From Scatophagus argus (taxonomy: Eukaryota > Chordata > Actinopteri > Scatophagidae): a stretch of DNA of 64,000 bases. The translations under genes were made by a program, and so were the position numbers. Below the pieces are notes generated by a model. It had not been told where the DNA came from, did no database searches, and worked only from the letters and a program-made list of their open reading frames with translations. The stretch is taken from the NCBI RefSeq assembly GCF_020382885.2, contig NC_058504.1, positions 14,209,019-14,273,018 on the forward strand. The letters run 5' to 3'. Numbering within the stretch: position 1 is the first letter of the stretch; each line of letters starts with the position of its first letter. Shown piece by piece: positions 22,185-32,458 of the stretch.

Positions 22185-22740
22185 CTCACTTAGTGAGTCC
22201 AACATCGGTCTTATCTTGATTCCTGCAATCCCGCCTTTCTTCCTAAATATCTCCACAAGTTTGGTGGTGTGCCTGTCCAGTTTGGACAAAAACGTTTGCT
22301 CCAGATGAACTGCGGTTATTCGTTTGAACTCTTCTTTGATCTGAAACGAAAGATATAAACACAAAATATATAAACACAAATATCATATCCAGATGACTCA
22401 ACAGACCCCAGGTACACTTCATTATTGAATGAACAGGTCCCCATCAGACAAACCTCGTAGTGTAAGAGAGAACTGGAGTTACCTGAGTTTCACTCAACAG
22501 ACCAGGCCACTGTTCCATGAGGTCTTGGACTGTGGGGCAGTCATTGACAACCTCTTTTCTTCTGAGAGCGAAAGACTTCTCCATTTTCTCGTTAATTATC
22601 TTCCCGTTGTTGTTCTTCTTTATTTCCTTGAGCAGATCTAGTCTCTCATTCTCTAAAGTTTCCTCTGTCTCTCCTAATGGCAGTGGTGGCAGGTAATTCA
22701 CTTCAACTTTCTTCGCCCTTTTGATGAACCATCTTCATTG
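22185..22740 (-). pseudogene. SAMD3-like / uncharacterised teleost repeat-family gene fragment
   Basis: Two minus-strand exons join in phase. The first runs from about 22740 to 22483 (KRAKKVEVNYLPPLPLGE ... PTVQDLMEQWPGLL ... SETQ) with donor CAG/GTAACT. The second is 22340-22185 (IKEEFKRITAVHLEQTFL ... KKGGIAGIKIRPML ... LSE), with acceptor TTTCAG and a following GAG/GTAAAT donor. The layout (proline-rich VNYLPPLP, MEKSFALRR, WPGLL, EFKRI, F-x-KLD, KGG-x-AG) matches proteins abundant in fish genomes and often named sterile alpha motif domain-containing protein 3-like. Their function is unknown to me. It sits inside the TIR element and is probably its cargo. Upstream and downstream exons were not resolved, so intactness is unproven. 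Confidence 0.55.
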
Positions 22741-23482
22741 ATGCATCATTTCTTCAGTGTGTTAACCTCCAGTTCTGAAATGGCTAGCTGGCTAACTTTG
22801 CCCTGTAATTGCCCATTTTATACTTGATCCTCTGTTGCCAGCCATATAAGCCATTAAAAGACCCTGGCTCTTTGAAGCATGGGTACTTTTCTACCAAAAG
22901 CTTCAGCAACAGCTAAAATCTGGACACCAGTGGGGTATGCTGTGAAGCTAAATATTGTCTCTGATAGCTTCTCAAGTATGTTATTTGTTACTCTTGGGTT
23001 GTTCAACAGTGTGCCTTCCTTTTCATAATCCTTGTTTCCAGTTTCCAGTACAAGGTCAACATCATAAGAAAAGGGCGGTATTTCAAACTTACTTGGCCAT
23101 GGCTTAGACCTGAAAGATGTTCCACTTTCATCTTGACATAATGCATTACCTAGCTCCTTAACCTAAACCTAACCAAAACGCAATTCAAACATAAACTCTA
23201 AAACCAAGTCTTGATCCTCACAAAGAGACAGTTAGTCCCCACCAGTATAGTAAAAGTCAGGATTTTGTCCCCATGTGGATGGAAAAACACACACTCACAC
23301 GCGGACGCGATAATCCTCTCAAATGGTATCCGGTTTTGCACTTGTTTTCATCCAAACTTTGCAAACATGGTCGGGAGTTGCGGAAGACTATGGGGCGACA
23401 CATACACAGACACACCATGCAAGCCAGCCAGCAACATATCCAACTTTGATAAAACCACAGCCTCCAGGCAGAAACGACAAGT

Positions 23483-23508
23483 GCGCTAGCTAGCTAGCTA
23501 GCTAGCTA
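23483..23508. repeat. (GCTA)n microsatellite
   Basis: Six GCTA units in the TIR element, 105 bp before the nested hAT copy. Confidence 0.9.
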
Positions 23509-23621
23509 GAAGACGACAACGACGAAAAACAAAAACCGCCGACTTACACAAAAAAATAACACATAAAACGGGCCTTACAACGTTTGTGTGCTTGTTAGCT
23601 TTTGTCAAGACCAGGTGTCGG

Positions 23622-24490
23622 CAACCCAAAATGTCCAAAGAGCAATATTGGACCAAAAACAAAAACAAGAAACAAATCTGTCTGGAGCCGCAAAAAATTA
23701 AAAGCCTTATATAAGCCTTGTATGAAGGGAACACAGGCTGTAAGTGTATGTTAGCTATATTAGCTTACCAAAATGACTAATTTGATGAATGAATCCTTCA
23801 CGTACTCACCATCTGTGAAAGGTTTTCCACGCGTTATTATCTCCCGGGTTGCAGCAAAACTAGCAGCAGAAGTGGAGTTTGGAGATGCAATCCACCTCTT
23901 AAATCTGTCTTTGCGCTCCTCTAATTTCTCCAGAAGTAAAGCAATCGCACTTTTTCTCTCACTCCCAACTGCTGCACATTTAGCATGCCTTCCCTGGAAA
24001 TGTCTTTCCAAATGACTCTGTTTGTTATTTGACAACTTCTCATTACAAAGCAAACATGCAGGCAATCCTTCCGCATCGGCAATGAAATCAAATGATTCGG
24101 TCCATTCTTCCTTGAATCCTCTGTTCTCATCAGCTATCTTTGGCTTTTCCCCTTTGGGATCCATGGCCCATGACACACCCGCCGGTTTGTTTCCAACAGC
24201 CATCTGCCTGGCACCGCGCCGCGCCGAAACGTGTGTCGCAGGCTATGACGCACATCGTCATTGACAGAAATGTTGAAATTTAATATTTATTATAAACATT
24301 TTTACAGCACTGGAAAACGTTAAGAATGTTTGTGTCATGTTTGTGCTCCTACAGAAACCATATTAAAACAAAATATATATTCCCCCTATTTCTTTCCATT
24401 TTCATACATTTTTGAAAAAGCTCCAGAGAGCCACTAGGGAGGCGCTGAAGAGCCGCATGCGGCTCCAGAGCCGCGCGTTGCCGACCCCTG
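23622..24490 (-). mobile_element. hAT-superfamily element, complete ends, 869 bp
   Basis: Ends are CAGGTGTCGGCAAC and GTTGCCGACCCCTG, imperfect inverted repeats. A perfect 8-bp target duplication GTCAAGAC (23614-23621 and 24491-24498) is diagnostic of hAT. The minus strand encodes only the N-terminal part of a GTF2I-repeat-protein-2/hAT-like transposase, so this is an internally deleted copy. Confidence 0.9.
23760..24165 (-). pseudogene. hAT transposase N-terminal fragment (GTF2IRD2-like)
   Basis: It reads from MDPKGEKPKIADENRGF through a zinc-finger-like segment (PACLLCNEKLSNNK, then H-x(5)-H with HFQGRH). It then runs past LEERKDRFKRW, TREIITRGKPFTDGEYVKDS and stops. The catalytic RNase-H-like core and dimerisation region are absent, so it cannot encode an active transposase. 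The GTF2IRD2 C-terminal region of vertebrates derives from such an element. Confidence 0.75.
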
Positions 24491-24820
24491 GTCAAGACTT
24501 ACCTGCGCACTCAACAGCACAGCGTGCAACGAACGGCCTGACGTCACACACCGAGTGCAAAGGAGGTTGCCAGGTTCACTGATATCACCCAAGTACATTT
24601 TACTTGCACATTTCAACTAATAAAGTTAATGGAGTAGTTTAGTGAATATCACTTGGAATAAAGAGTAAAATTTATATGCAAAATTGAGGATACATTCTTA
24701 CAAACGCCACATGAAAACCGACATTCTAAAGTACTTAAGCACTTAAATGTTATTTGTTTGTAGAATTATATACATAATTGAAGTAATAATTGCAGGGACA
24801 AAAAATCATTTTTTTCAGTG

Positions 24821-26016
24821 TATGCCACAACCTTCTTGGAGCTCTCGAGGGGAAGGACAAATATCCACCTAATTTTTCAGATTTTATTTCTTAAAAAACA
24901 TTTTGAAACTTTTGTATTTGAAAATGCTGAAAGCTTCTATTTTAAACTGCTGTCTGTTTAGTGTTGATTTTACATTGGTTCTGGTTACAGGGTGTCTTTA
25001 CAATATTAACAGTAATAAAAAAAATGCTAATCATGAATGCAAATAGAAGGTTAAAGAAGCATTAGATTAGAAACATTCAATAAGTGATTAAAACCAACCA
25101 TGTAGATATTTAACTGTCCACCCAACAGAAGACACCCCTGTAAACACATGCACTGGTACTTTCTTCTGCTTTCCTGGTGGTTCTCTCAAATACAAGTACA
25201 AGTTTGACTCACTAAAAAAGGTAGTTTGACTTTCTGCACACTATTAACAAATATGAAAAATATTTGGCTGCCAGGGATTGGACAGCTGAATGAAAGGTCC
25301 TGAAGAAACAGGTTGAGCGCAAGCCTGGATGAAGCTGAATATCTTCCGACTGAGATTCAACCTTCAGTATTTTCCAGTGACCAATTAACAGACCCTGATT
25401 AAGATCACAGTTTAAATGTATTACGTGACTCTGACGTTATACACCTCTGTAATAAAAATACTCAGTGAAGATAATTTTCCATAGTTTGTAGGGCAGACTA
25501 TGGAGCACTTCTTCCCATATTGTCTGCTGGAGAGGTGGCCACTTTGTCGTGTTGTTATGCTTTTTGGGCAGCCATAGAGGGCACTTTATCATGTTTCAGC
25601 CACTGTATAGGCTTTCGTCCACTTCAGTATTTTAACCACAAGCGGAGATATTTTGATGATGAAGGAACAAAGCACACAGAGTCTCCTTTAAAAAAATTTA
25701 ATTGCCAAGAGTTCAGGGCAGAACAAGCAACAAATTCCAGAAAAAAAAATCCATAGACCTAAGTTACAATGGTCGTTGTTGTTCCAATTACAAAAACAAC
25801 CTTATCAGTTGAAACATATATATATATGTACATACATATATATCATACTAGACAGGCCACAAACTTTTCTGTCCCTACAAAAATTGAAGGTCCAACTTTT
25901 GTAGATATTAAAAATATCTATTCAAAAATAAAATATATTTAGTAGAAATATATTTCATGTTTATATATTATGAATATTGTGTAATGATGTGATCAAGGTA
26001 AAGTCATTTAATTTAA
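24821..26016. other. AT-rich spacer
   Basis: No gene or recognisable element on either strand. A TATATA/CATA-rich run sits at about 25815-25850. Its right part is presumably the 3' UTR of the minus-strand deaminase-like gene. Confidence 0.5.
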
Positions 26017-28651
26017 TCAATTCAGTATATTCTCACTTCTGGACACAAGGTGGTAAAGCTGTAAAGGGCAGTTGCTCCCAAATGATGACTTCAGCTCTTT
26101 CTCAAAAACATGAACCACTGCAGTATTGAAATCTGATGTGATCTGTTTTCTTTGATATTCCTCAAAACTTCTATCTACCATTTTATTCCATTCCCCAATC
26201 AGAGTATTAATTGTCTTTTCTGGTTGGTTATGCATTTTATCTTGGATAATTTTCTTTCCATGGTTCAAATATTCTTCATTTATCAGACACAAGTTTTTTG
26301 TTTCACTCTTAATTTCTTTGAGAGCAGAGTTCACAACATCCAATTGCTGCTTTCTATGCTTGGGTTCAATGTCCAAGACTGTCCTAATATCTCCTGGTTT
26401 TAATTTATTAAAATCCTCGTAGTTTAATACAAAGGAGTCGCCTTGGCATTTATTGGAATAGCCATCCAAAATATCTGAAATGTCAGCCTTTTGAAAATAA
26501 TTTGAGCCACTAAATCCATAAAACTCTGAGAATATCACAGTGGTGAGAAACCCATATTCAGTTAGCCATTCACAGGATTTATGTAAAAGTTTGAACATGC
26601 AAGAGATAAGATGTTTTTTTTCTCTTTTCAAACATGGGCTGTTGGTTGTATAAATATAAATATTTTCCACATTTTTTCTATACTTTTGAAAAAATGTACA
26701 AAGTTTTTCAATTAGAAATTCCTCACTGTGCTTATTATCATTGTCTTTATTCTTCTCCTGTCTTTTTGGGTAAGCAGGAGCTGAAATTACAAGTCTGTCT
26801 TTCAAAACAACAACAGCAAAGGCATATTGTTTGCCAATTCCTTTGTGTTTCTTACGGTAGTGATTTACGAGATAAAGCAAGAGCGGTCCTGCAACGACTT
26901 GATGTACTCCTAATTTTTTTTTTGTATGCAAAGACATTATGTCATCATACTGCTTACCCCTCTCAGGATGTGGTATATTTTGTCCAAAATGCTTTTTCAA
27001 CTCCTGATATTTTATTTCAAATTTTGTTGTGCTTGATGTTGAAAGTAGATCACTTGAGTTTTTGTCTGATTGATTTGTAGGTAAGTCTAAATTTAGATTT
27101 ATGTTAATATCTATATCATGCCAGTCATGTAACTGGTCTGAGATGTCACAAATTATGACATTTTTCAAATCGATTGAACCACTAATATTTCCATATTGAC
27201 TTGTATTGAGCAAGTCAGGTGACTGAGGCTCTTTAAGTAACATTTCCAAATACAAAACTAGATAAGTGTTCTTGCAGCCAGAGTGATGGTTCTTCTCCTG
27301 CTGGTCCTTTTTCCTGGATAATAAAAAAGTTGAACTTAATTTAATTCATATGAAAAAAAGATACATTAAACGTTATGTTATTTAAGAAAGGAACAGGCAA
27401 ATGATGTCCTCCTGCTGAAAGCAGCGTCAAATCAGAAACCCTCCAGAAGGATGTACATAAACTATGTATTTTATGATTTCATTTGGAGGAGCTGTTGCAA
27501 ATTAAATATATATGAATCTGGGTCAATTAAACAACATACATTATAAGGCTCAGTAAGACATTGTTTCACAGCTGGATTGGATTTGTGTTGGATTAGGGCT
27601 TAAGTGGCGCACCATATTAAAGTATCCTTGCAAAGTTGATATCTTTTCTATTCAATGTGTGACAATATTATAATATTATAAACTATGTTAATTATGTTTC
27701 TAAAATGTGGTTTATTAATTACTAATATTGAATGCATAATTTTAACCATTTATTAATTATCATATTATTTAGTATTGACTGAAGTGAGTGAAGGCAGTTA
27801 TCTTTTCTTAACCCTGATAATGATTCACTGTCTTTCAAGTCTTTTACTCGAGCCATTTACATAAGACAAGTTGACATAAATAAACTGAGTTAAACACAGC
27901 ATTTTATTTCTTAGGGCGAACCTTTGAGATGAGATAGGTTGTAGCTCGATCGAATTGCTTGATGCCATCTCTTCTCTCTCAGGCATTTCTGGAATTTGTT
28001 GCCTGCTGCCCTCCTGCTTAATGAAGAAAAATTGTTTTATTACTGCCTATTGCAGCATTATGTTCTTATTGGCTTAAAGCAGGGGTCGGCAACGCGCGGC
28101 TCTGGAGCCGCATGCGGCTCTTCAGCGCCTCCCTAGTGGCTCTCTGGAGCTTTTTCAAAAATGTATGAAAATGGAAAGAAATAGGGGGGATATATATTTT
28201 GTTTTAATATGGTTTCTGTAGGAGCACAAACATGACACAAACGTTCTTAACGTTTTCCAGTGCTGTAAAAATGTTTATAATAAATATTAAATTTCAACAT
28301 TTCTGTCAACGACGATGTGCGTCATAGCCTGCGACACACGTTTTGGCGCGGCGCGTTGCCAGGCAGGTGGCTGTTGGAAACAAACCGGCGGGTGTGTCAT
28401 GGGCCATGGATCCCAAAGGGGAAAAGGGCTCTTTGAACATTTTGGGTTGCCGACCCCTGGCTTAAAGTGTTATATATCCAATGTGATGGTTAACAAACAA
28501 CATGTTATTGTGGAATATTTATGTAATAAGTCAGTAACTCCTGACAACTGCAAGAGTTGTCAACTAGTTTTTTTCTTTGAAGAACTGTCTTTTGATTAGC
28601 TAATACATAGATACATAAAAGATTAAGATAAGAGTAATCAGTTACCTCCAT
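26017..28651 (-). CDS. Divergent AID/APOBEC-like zinc deaminase candidate (paralogue A), three exons
   Basis: Exon model on the minus strand: ATGGAG 28651-28646 (donor GAG/GTAACT), 28013-27922 (acceptor TTAAGCAG, donor AAG/GTTCGC), 27313-26017 (acceptor TTATTATCCAG). Phases are 0 and 2, giving 464 codons without a stop. Deaminase-fold evidence is in the last exon. A hydrophobic strand KQYAFAVVVLKD is followed by HSEE on a helix (H-x-E zinc ligand and catalytic Glu), the strand NIYIYTTN, S-P-C with a second Cys after 10 residues, a helix, and strand FLTTVIFSEFYGFSG. The C-terminal part (FNTAVVHVFEKELKSSFG) matches the tandem copies at 37-54 kb, so they are one family. The N-terminus has no hydrophobic signal, so the protein is probably intracellular. 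Intron 1 holds a 380-bp hAT MITE. I do not recognise a named gene; SNAD/NAD-type AID/APOBEC relatives of fishes are the nearest idea. The PC-x10-C spacing is unusual. Confidence 0.6.
28080..28459. mobile_element. hAT MITE, 380 bp, in intron 1 of deaminase paralogue A
   Basis: Ends CAGGGGTCGGCAAC and GTTGCCGACCCCTG are perfect 14-bp inverted repeats, with a perfect 8-bp target duplication GCTTAAAG (28072-28079 and 28460-28467). It is an internal-deletion derivative of the same hAT family found at 23.6, 36.4, 44.3 and 50.1 kb, lying in the opposite orientation. No coding capacity. Confidence 0.93.
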
Positions 28652-28841
28652 GGCAAGAAACTGTGGACACTAGAGAGAGAAAATTTTGATTATTTACATT
28701 AACATTGAAAATGAGAATATATTGCTTTTTACTTTGTATCATTGCTTTGAATTTGGTTTGCTTATCATAGCGGGACATAATTGCCCAATGTTGTGTTACA
28801 CATGAAACAAAGCTGCAAAACACAGGAAAATCAGTTCTTAC

Positions 28842-28865
28842 CAGATTTGGTCCTCTGCAGTGACC
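28842..28865 (-). other. Possible 5' UTR exon end of deaminase paralogue A
   Basis: On the minus strand, AGGACCAAATCTG is followed by a strong donor GTAAGAACT. The next acceptor, TCTCTCTCTAG (28670), leads into the exon holding the ATG. This would make a non-coding first exon; its 5' limit is not visible. Confidence 0.4.
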
Positions 28866-29019
28866 CACCCTAGCAGGGGAGGGCAAAGTTTGTTTTTGAT
28901 CTTTTTCTTTTCTAGATTTTTTTATTATTATTATTTAACTTGAGGATATAATTTGATAAATATTTACAGATCAGAAGAAGGAAACTTCAAAAACTTAGAA
29001 TCTAACAAGGTTTACCCTC

Positions 29020-29240
29020 CCCGGCTTAAGGTTGTCTTCTTAATCCTTGTCAGGAAAAAGTATCGCGGTTAAAAAGATCGTGTGTTTGCAGTGGATTGTT
29101 TATAAAGCCTTCCCAAAGCCTTCCAACAGCCAATCATTTTGGGCGATATGTTGTTGCGAAGGCTTTTAACAGAACAGAAACTGAAAGGGTTTTCAAGTCC
29201 AAACCTGATCAAGCACCGCTGTGTGTTTTAAAGTTACGAT
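29020..29240. repeat. Shared upstream block of the deaminase-like genes (copy at paralogue A)
   Basis: Related blocks stand at 36965-37200, 44880-45115, 47980-48195 and 48430-48585. Each holds TATAAAGCCTTCC (or the part after it) and a GAAANNGAAAG/C motif, followed by GTGTTTTAAAGTTACGATAG. Here the block is upstream of a minus-strand gene; elsewhere it is upstream of plus-strand copies. Confidence 0.7.
29177..29187. promoter_or_regulatory. ISRE-like motif GAAACTGAAAG
   Basis: It fits the interferon-stimulated response element core GAAANNGAAA. It lies about 0.3 kb upstream of the likely first exon of the minus-strand deaminase-like gene. Confidence 0.4.
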
Positions 29241-29453
29241 AGAGAGTTAAGTTAAGACAGTTAAGATAAGATAAGACTTTGAACTCATGTTAAGGTTTAT
29301 TCATCAAATTAAAGAAAAGCACCTGGAAAAGGCTGGAGAGGGGAGAGAGAGAGGGAGAAGCATTTCCAAACCAGGCCAAATGACAGAATATGCTATCATA
29401 TCATGTTCTACTATCATAGATTAAACTAAAAACAAATAAAATAAATAACAACA

Positions 29454-29780
29454 ATGGTTGTATTGTTTTCCTTATCAATCAGTTTAGACATTAAATCTTT
29501 CAATCTTCAATTTAAAAGATATTGTCAGTGGACTGATAACACAGTATTTTCACTTGTCACAACAGGAGAAACACTGGTGGACGTAATAACAGTACCAACA
29601 GCTCAGTTTCTTGTAAATGTCTCAGTAAGACGAACAGAAAGTCAGCAGTACACCTGTGAGTCTCGTGTTATGAAAACCATGTGGTTTATGACATCAATGA
29701 GTCCACTATTGTTGTTCACCGTAAATGTTTTCCATGGGTGTGGAACAACTGTGGATGTGGTCAGACCAGAATGGGCTTAA
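29454..29780 (+). other. Duplicated 108-codon open frame, function unknown
   Basis: Open through segments such as CQWTDNTVFSLVTTGETLVD and VSVRRTESQQYTCES. A second copy at 41072-41386 is also open for 104 codons, with several amino-acid changes. The VSVRRTESQQYTC phrase is faintly Ig-like, but no domain can be assigned and no splice context supports a gene. It may be chance openness inside a duplicated repeat. Confidence 0.2.
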
Positions 29781-30730
29781 TGAAACTTTATCACACGCTA
29801 TGATGAAAAGCACTGGCCTTGAAATAATGTGCACAGAATAACAGCCATAACCTGCCGAAACTAACGTGCTACCTGAGTTTAACGAGTGAGTTACCTTTCT
29901 ATTAAAAATCTATATTGCCTATTCTCTAATTGCACTCACTGCCAGCTGAAGGACTTCAATTCACGACTCAACAGTCAGCTGTCTGTAAGTTTCGTTCTGA
30001 GAGGTTGGAGTGATACTTTTCAGGTTCAGTGGGTGAAGCACCAATGTGTGTTTTGATGTGTTGCTATACTGAGAGCCAACGTAGAAGCGGGGCAGAGACA
30101 CTATTATGGTGACCACATAATCGTTTCGTATTATTTTTATTTGGCCATTTCACAAAAAAGACAGAAACAGTGGATTCCCCCCGCCCGTTCAATTTGGGAG
30201 AAACCCACCAAGAGGTGAACTGCCCCCCCTTCCCTTTCTCACACACAGCTTCAGTGCACGACAGCTTCTCAGCAAGCACCTTGCAGCTGCAGGGGGCGCC
30301 AATTTGCCGATTCCCTACACAGTGATATCACAGATAATAGAAAACCATGTAGCGGCGCATTTTTTCCCAAGCACTCGTGCAGCCCTCCTTGTGTCATGCA
30401 AAGCGGCTGCGCAGTTCGCACGTGCCTACGTGTAACTACAAGCAGTTTGTTGACGTGGCCCAAAAACTTGTATTAACAGCAAGAGCTCTCACTCCTCCGA
30501 TTATTCACCCTCCTACACGCATACACAATGATGAAACAATCACGAGAAAGTGGGATGTCGGCTTTATACAAGATCTTTGCATCGCCAAAAGTAGAGTAAG
30601 ATGAGTGAATCTATGCCAGCAATAGCTTTGTGCAAAGACAATCAATAGCAGGAAGCACGAACCATGTTTTTGTTGCTTTGACAAATAATCAAAGTTTTAT
30701 TTAGCAAAGTTTCGAAAAAAGTATGCATGG
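29781..30730. repeat. Tandem-unit sequence, left part (matches 41.4-43.6 kb)
   Basis: Long stretches match 41400-41660 and 42890-43595, including the GC-rich segment near CAGGGGGCGCC and the end GTATGCATGGACAA. No gene seen. It shows that the duplicated unit begins left of the ERV. Confidence 0.7.
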
Positions 30731-30734
30731 ACAA

Positions 30735-31464
30735 TGTGGATTAATAAATATTTACCGTGCCTTATTCTGTTATATGCTTTGGTATAATTCATAATGTTAT
30801 AACCATGTAGAACTGGTTGTTTGTCTCAGGACTGCACACTCTGAGGGAGATAGAGGTATCATGCATAGTAGGAGAAGGACACCATATCTCAAGTCACTCT
30901 GACCGATGGGCGAAGACACTGATACACCACCCCTCCCCTCTGGCTTGAGTGGAAAGGTGTTGAGACTAACAACCGGTGTTATCCATCCATCCATCCATTT
31001 TCTATACCGCTTATACGTCAGGGTCGCGGGGGAGCTGGAGCCTATCCCAGCTGACTACGGGCAAGAGGCGGGGTACACCCTGGACTGGTCGCCAGTCAAT
31101 CGCAGGGCCCACACACAAAGACAAACAACCACACACTCTCACACTCACACCTAGGGGCAATTTAGAGTAGCCAATTAACCTAATGTGCATGTTTTTGGTA
31201 TTGTGGGAGGAAGCCGGAGTACCCGGAGAAAACCCATGCAGGCACAGGTAGAACATGCAAACTCCACATAGAAGGGCCCAGACCGGGATTCGAACCTGGA
31301 ACCCTCTTGCTATGAGGCGACAGTGCTAACCGGTGTTATCTTAAAGTATATAATGATGTACTTCCTTGAGTGCTTTAGATCCCACTTGGCGTTTGGCTGA
31401 AACAGACTTGTACTCTGAGGTGGGATCTCCAAAGATCTTTGTTTCTAAATAAATAACTCTGTTT
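30735..31464 (+). repeat. ERV 5' LTR, interrupted by a LINE fragment
   Basis: From 30946 it matches the 3' LTR copy, with one substitution (ACAACC versus ACACCC) and a 4-bp indel over about 166 bp. It contains a TATATAATG promoter-like motif (31351 onward) and AATAAATA near 31449. The first 211 bp have no counterpart in the truncated 3' LTR. Confidence 0.7.
30984..31328 (-). mobile_element. LINE 3' tail fragment inserted in the ERV 5' LTR
   Basis: Read on the minus strand it ends in GGATAAGCGGTATAG-like sequence and a GGAT array, the classic 3' end of an abundant teleost LINE. It is bounded by a direct repeat AACCGGTGTTATC at 30971-30983 and at about 31328-31340, while the 3' LTR carries the unoccupied site. 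It is 5'-truncated and non-coding. Confidence 0.82.
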
Positions 31465-31663
31465 TAAGGCTATTCAATGACTACACACCGTACACACACT
31501 CCTACCAGGCGAGGATGAAGCGCCCCATGAGCAGCATAAACACCCTATGACCTTGAGATAACACACACACTCAACTGCAAACATTTTCCCTTTAATCACC
31601 ACCAGCTAGGGAGTCAAATACAAATTATTTGGACTAGGTGATGTGCAAGCGATAGTTGATAAA

Positions 31664-32336
31664 ATGCCTCCAGTGGCAGAAGGTGGAGGATTGTGGCTAA
31701 ACAAACTAGATAGTCTCACTGCAGGACAGACTGTGGCGCTTGGAGACTTTAGAGCGGTGGCAGCTGGATGCATGACGGGAGCAGACCTGAGGGAGATTTA
31801 GGAGGAGGCTAATACAAGACACTCTACTGATAACACACCAATCACTAGGGTAAGCACTGACATAGGCAAAGCAATGAGAGAGAAGTATCCATTGCCCAAC
31901 GCTGCAATGGTTCCAAAATTACAGTGGGCGCCTGAACAGCACCCATGCGAGTTTCTAAATAAATGTAAGGACACGTGGCTCAAACACACAGGTGTCCACC
32001 CAGGGCCAAAAGGGGTACAAAGAGAATGGCGGTGTTAGAGGGTGTTCCAGAGGAGGTTAGAGGAAAAAAAACATTTAGTGCATCACCTCACTTGATCACA
32101 AGACGAACAGCAAAAGGAGCGGGACACTATTAAAGAGCTTCAGGGTCAATTACTGAAGCTACAACTGAACGAGGCCAGACAAAAAGTGGAGGCTCCGGGG
32201 GCTGGCCACCGTGGGGAGGAGAGGGGACGAGAGGACATGAGGGAAGGGGGGGACCACCAAAGGGACAGCCGGGAGGAAACGTGTGCTACTACTACAACCA
32301 ACCAAGACATTGGGTGAAAGACTGCTCCAGTATACC
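31664..32336 (+). pseudogene. ERV gag remnant
   Basis: Gag-like frames start at ATG 31664 and are broken by an in-frame TAG at 31799-31801, further stops and frame changes. Near the end is a nucleocapsid-type zinc knuckle (32284-32325) whose second zinc-ligand Cys position is Tyr, so it would not bind zinc normally. A TGA closes it before the protease frame. Structural protein of a retroviral particle; non-functional here. Confidence 0.6.
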
Positions 32337-32458
32337 GCAATGAGGGTGGGGCTGAGGTCGAGGCAATCCACCACACCCAGGCCTGACGCAGGCACTCAAT
32401 CACCAAGCAGCACCTACAGTATCCAGTATCCCATGGTGAACTGGGATGACTGGGAGGA

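Larger units (their letters stand above)
20949..24820. mobile_element. TIR-bounded DNA transposon, about 3.9 kb, with nested hAT
   Basis: The left end CACTGAAAAAAAT (20949-20961) is the exact inverse of the right end ATTTTTTTCAGTG (24808-24820). The dinucleotide TA flanks both ends (20947-20948 and 24821-24822), so the target duplication appears to be TA. Inside are minus-strand exons of a SAMD3-like teleost family (22185-22740), a (GCTA)n tract at 23483-23508 and a separate 869-bp hAT copy (23622-24490). No transposase was recognised, so the superfamily is open; a TA duplication fits Tc1/mariner-like or ISL2EU-like groups. Confidence 0.6.

Noticed and set aside
26017-28651. Secreted (SNAD-type) protein with signal peptide
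   Set aside because: Neither the exon-1/2 start (MEEGSRQQIPEMPERE) nor MMESIQSLKD of the tandem copies has a hydrophobic leader.
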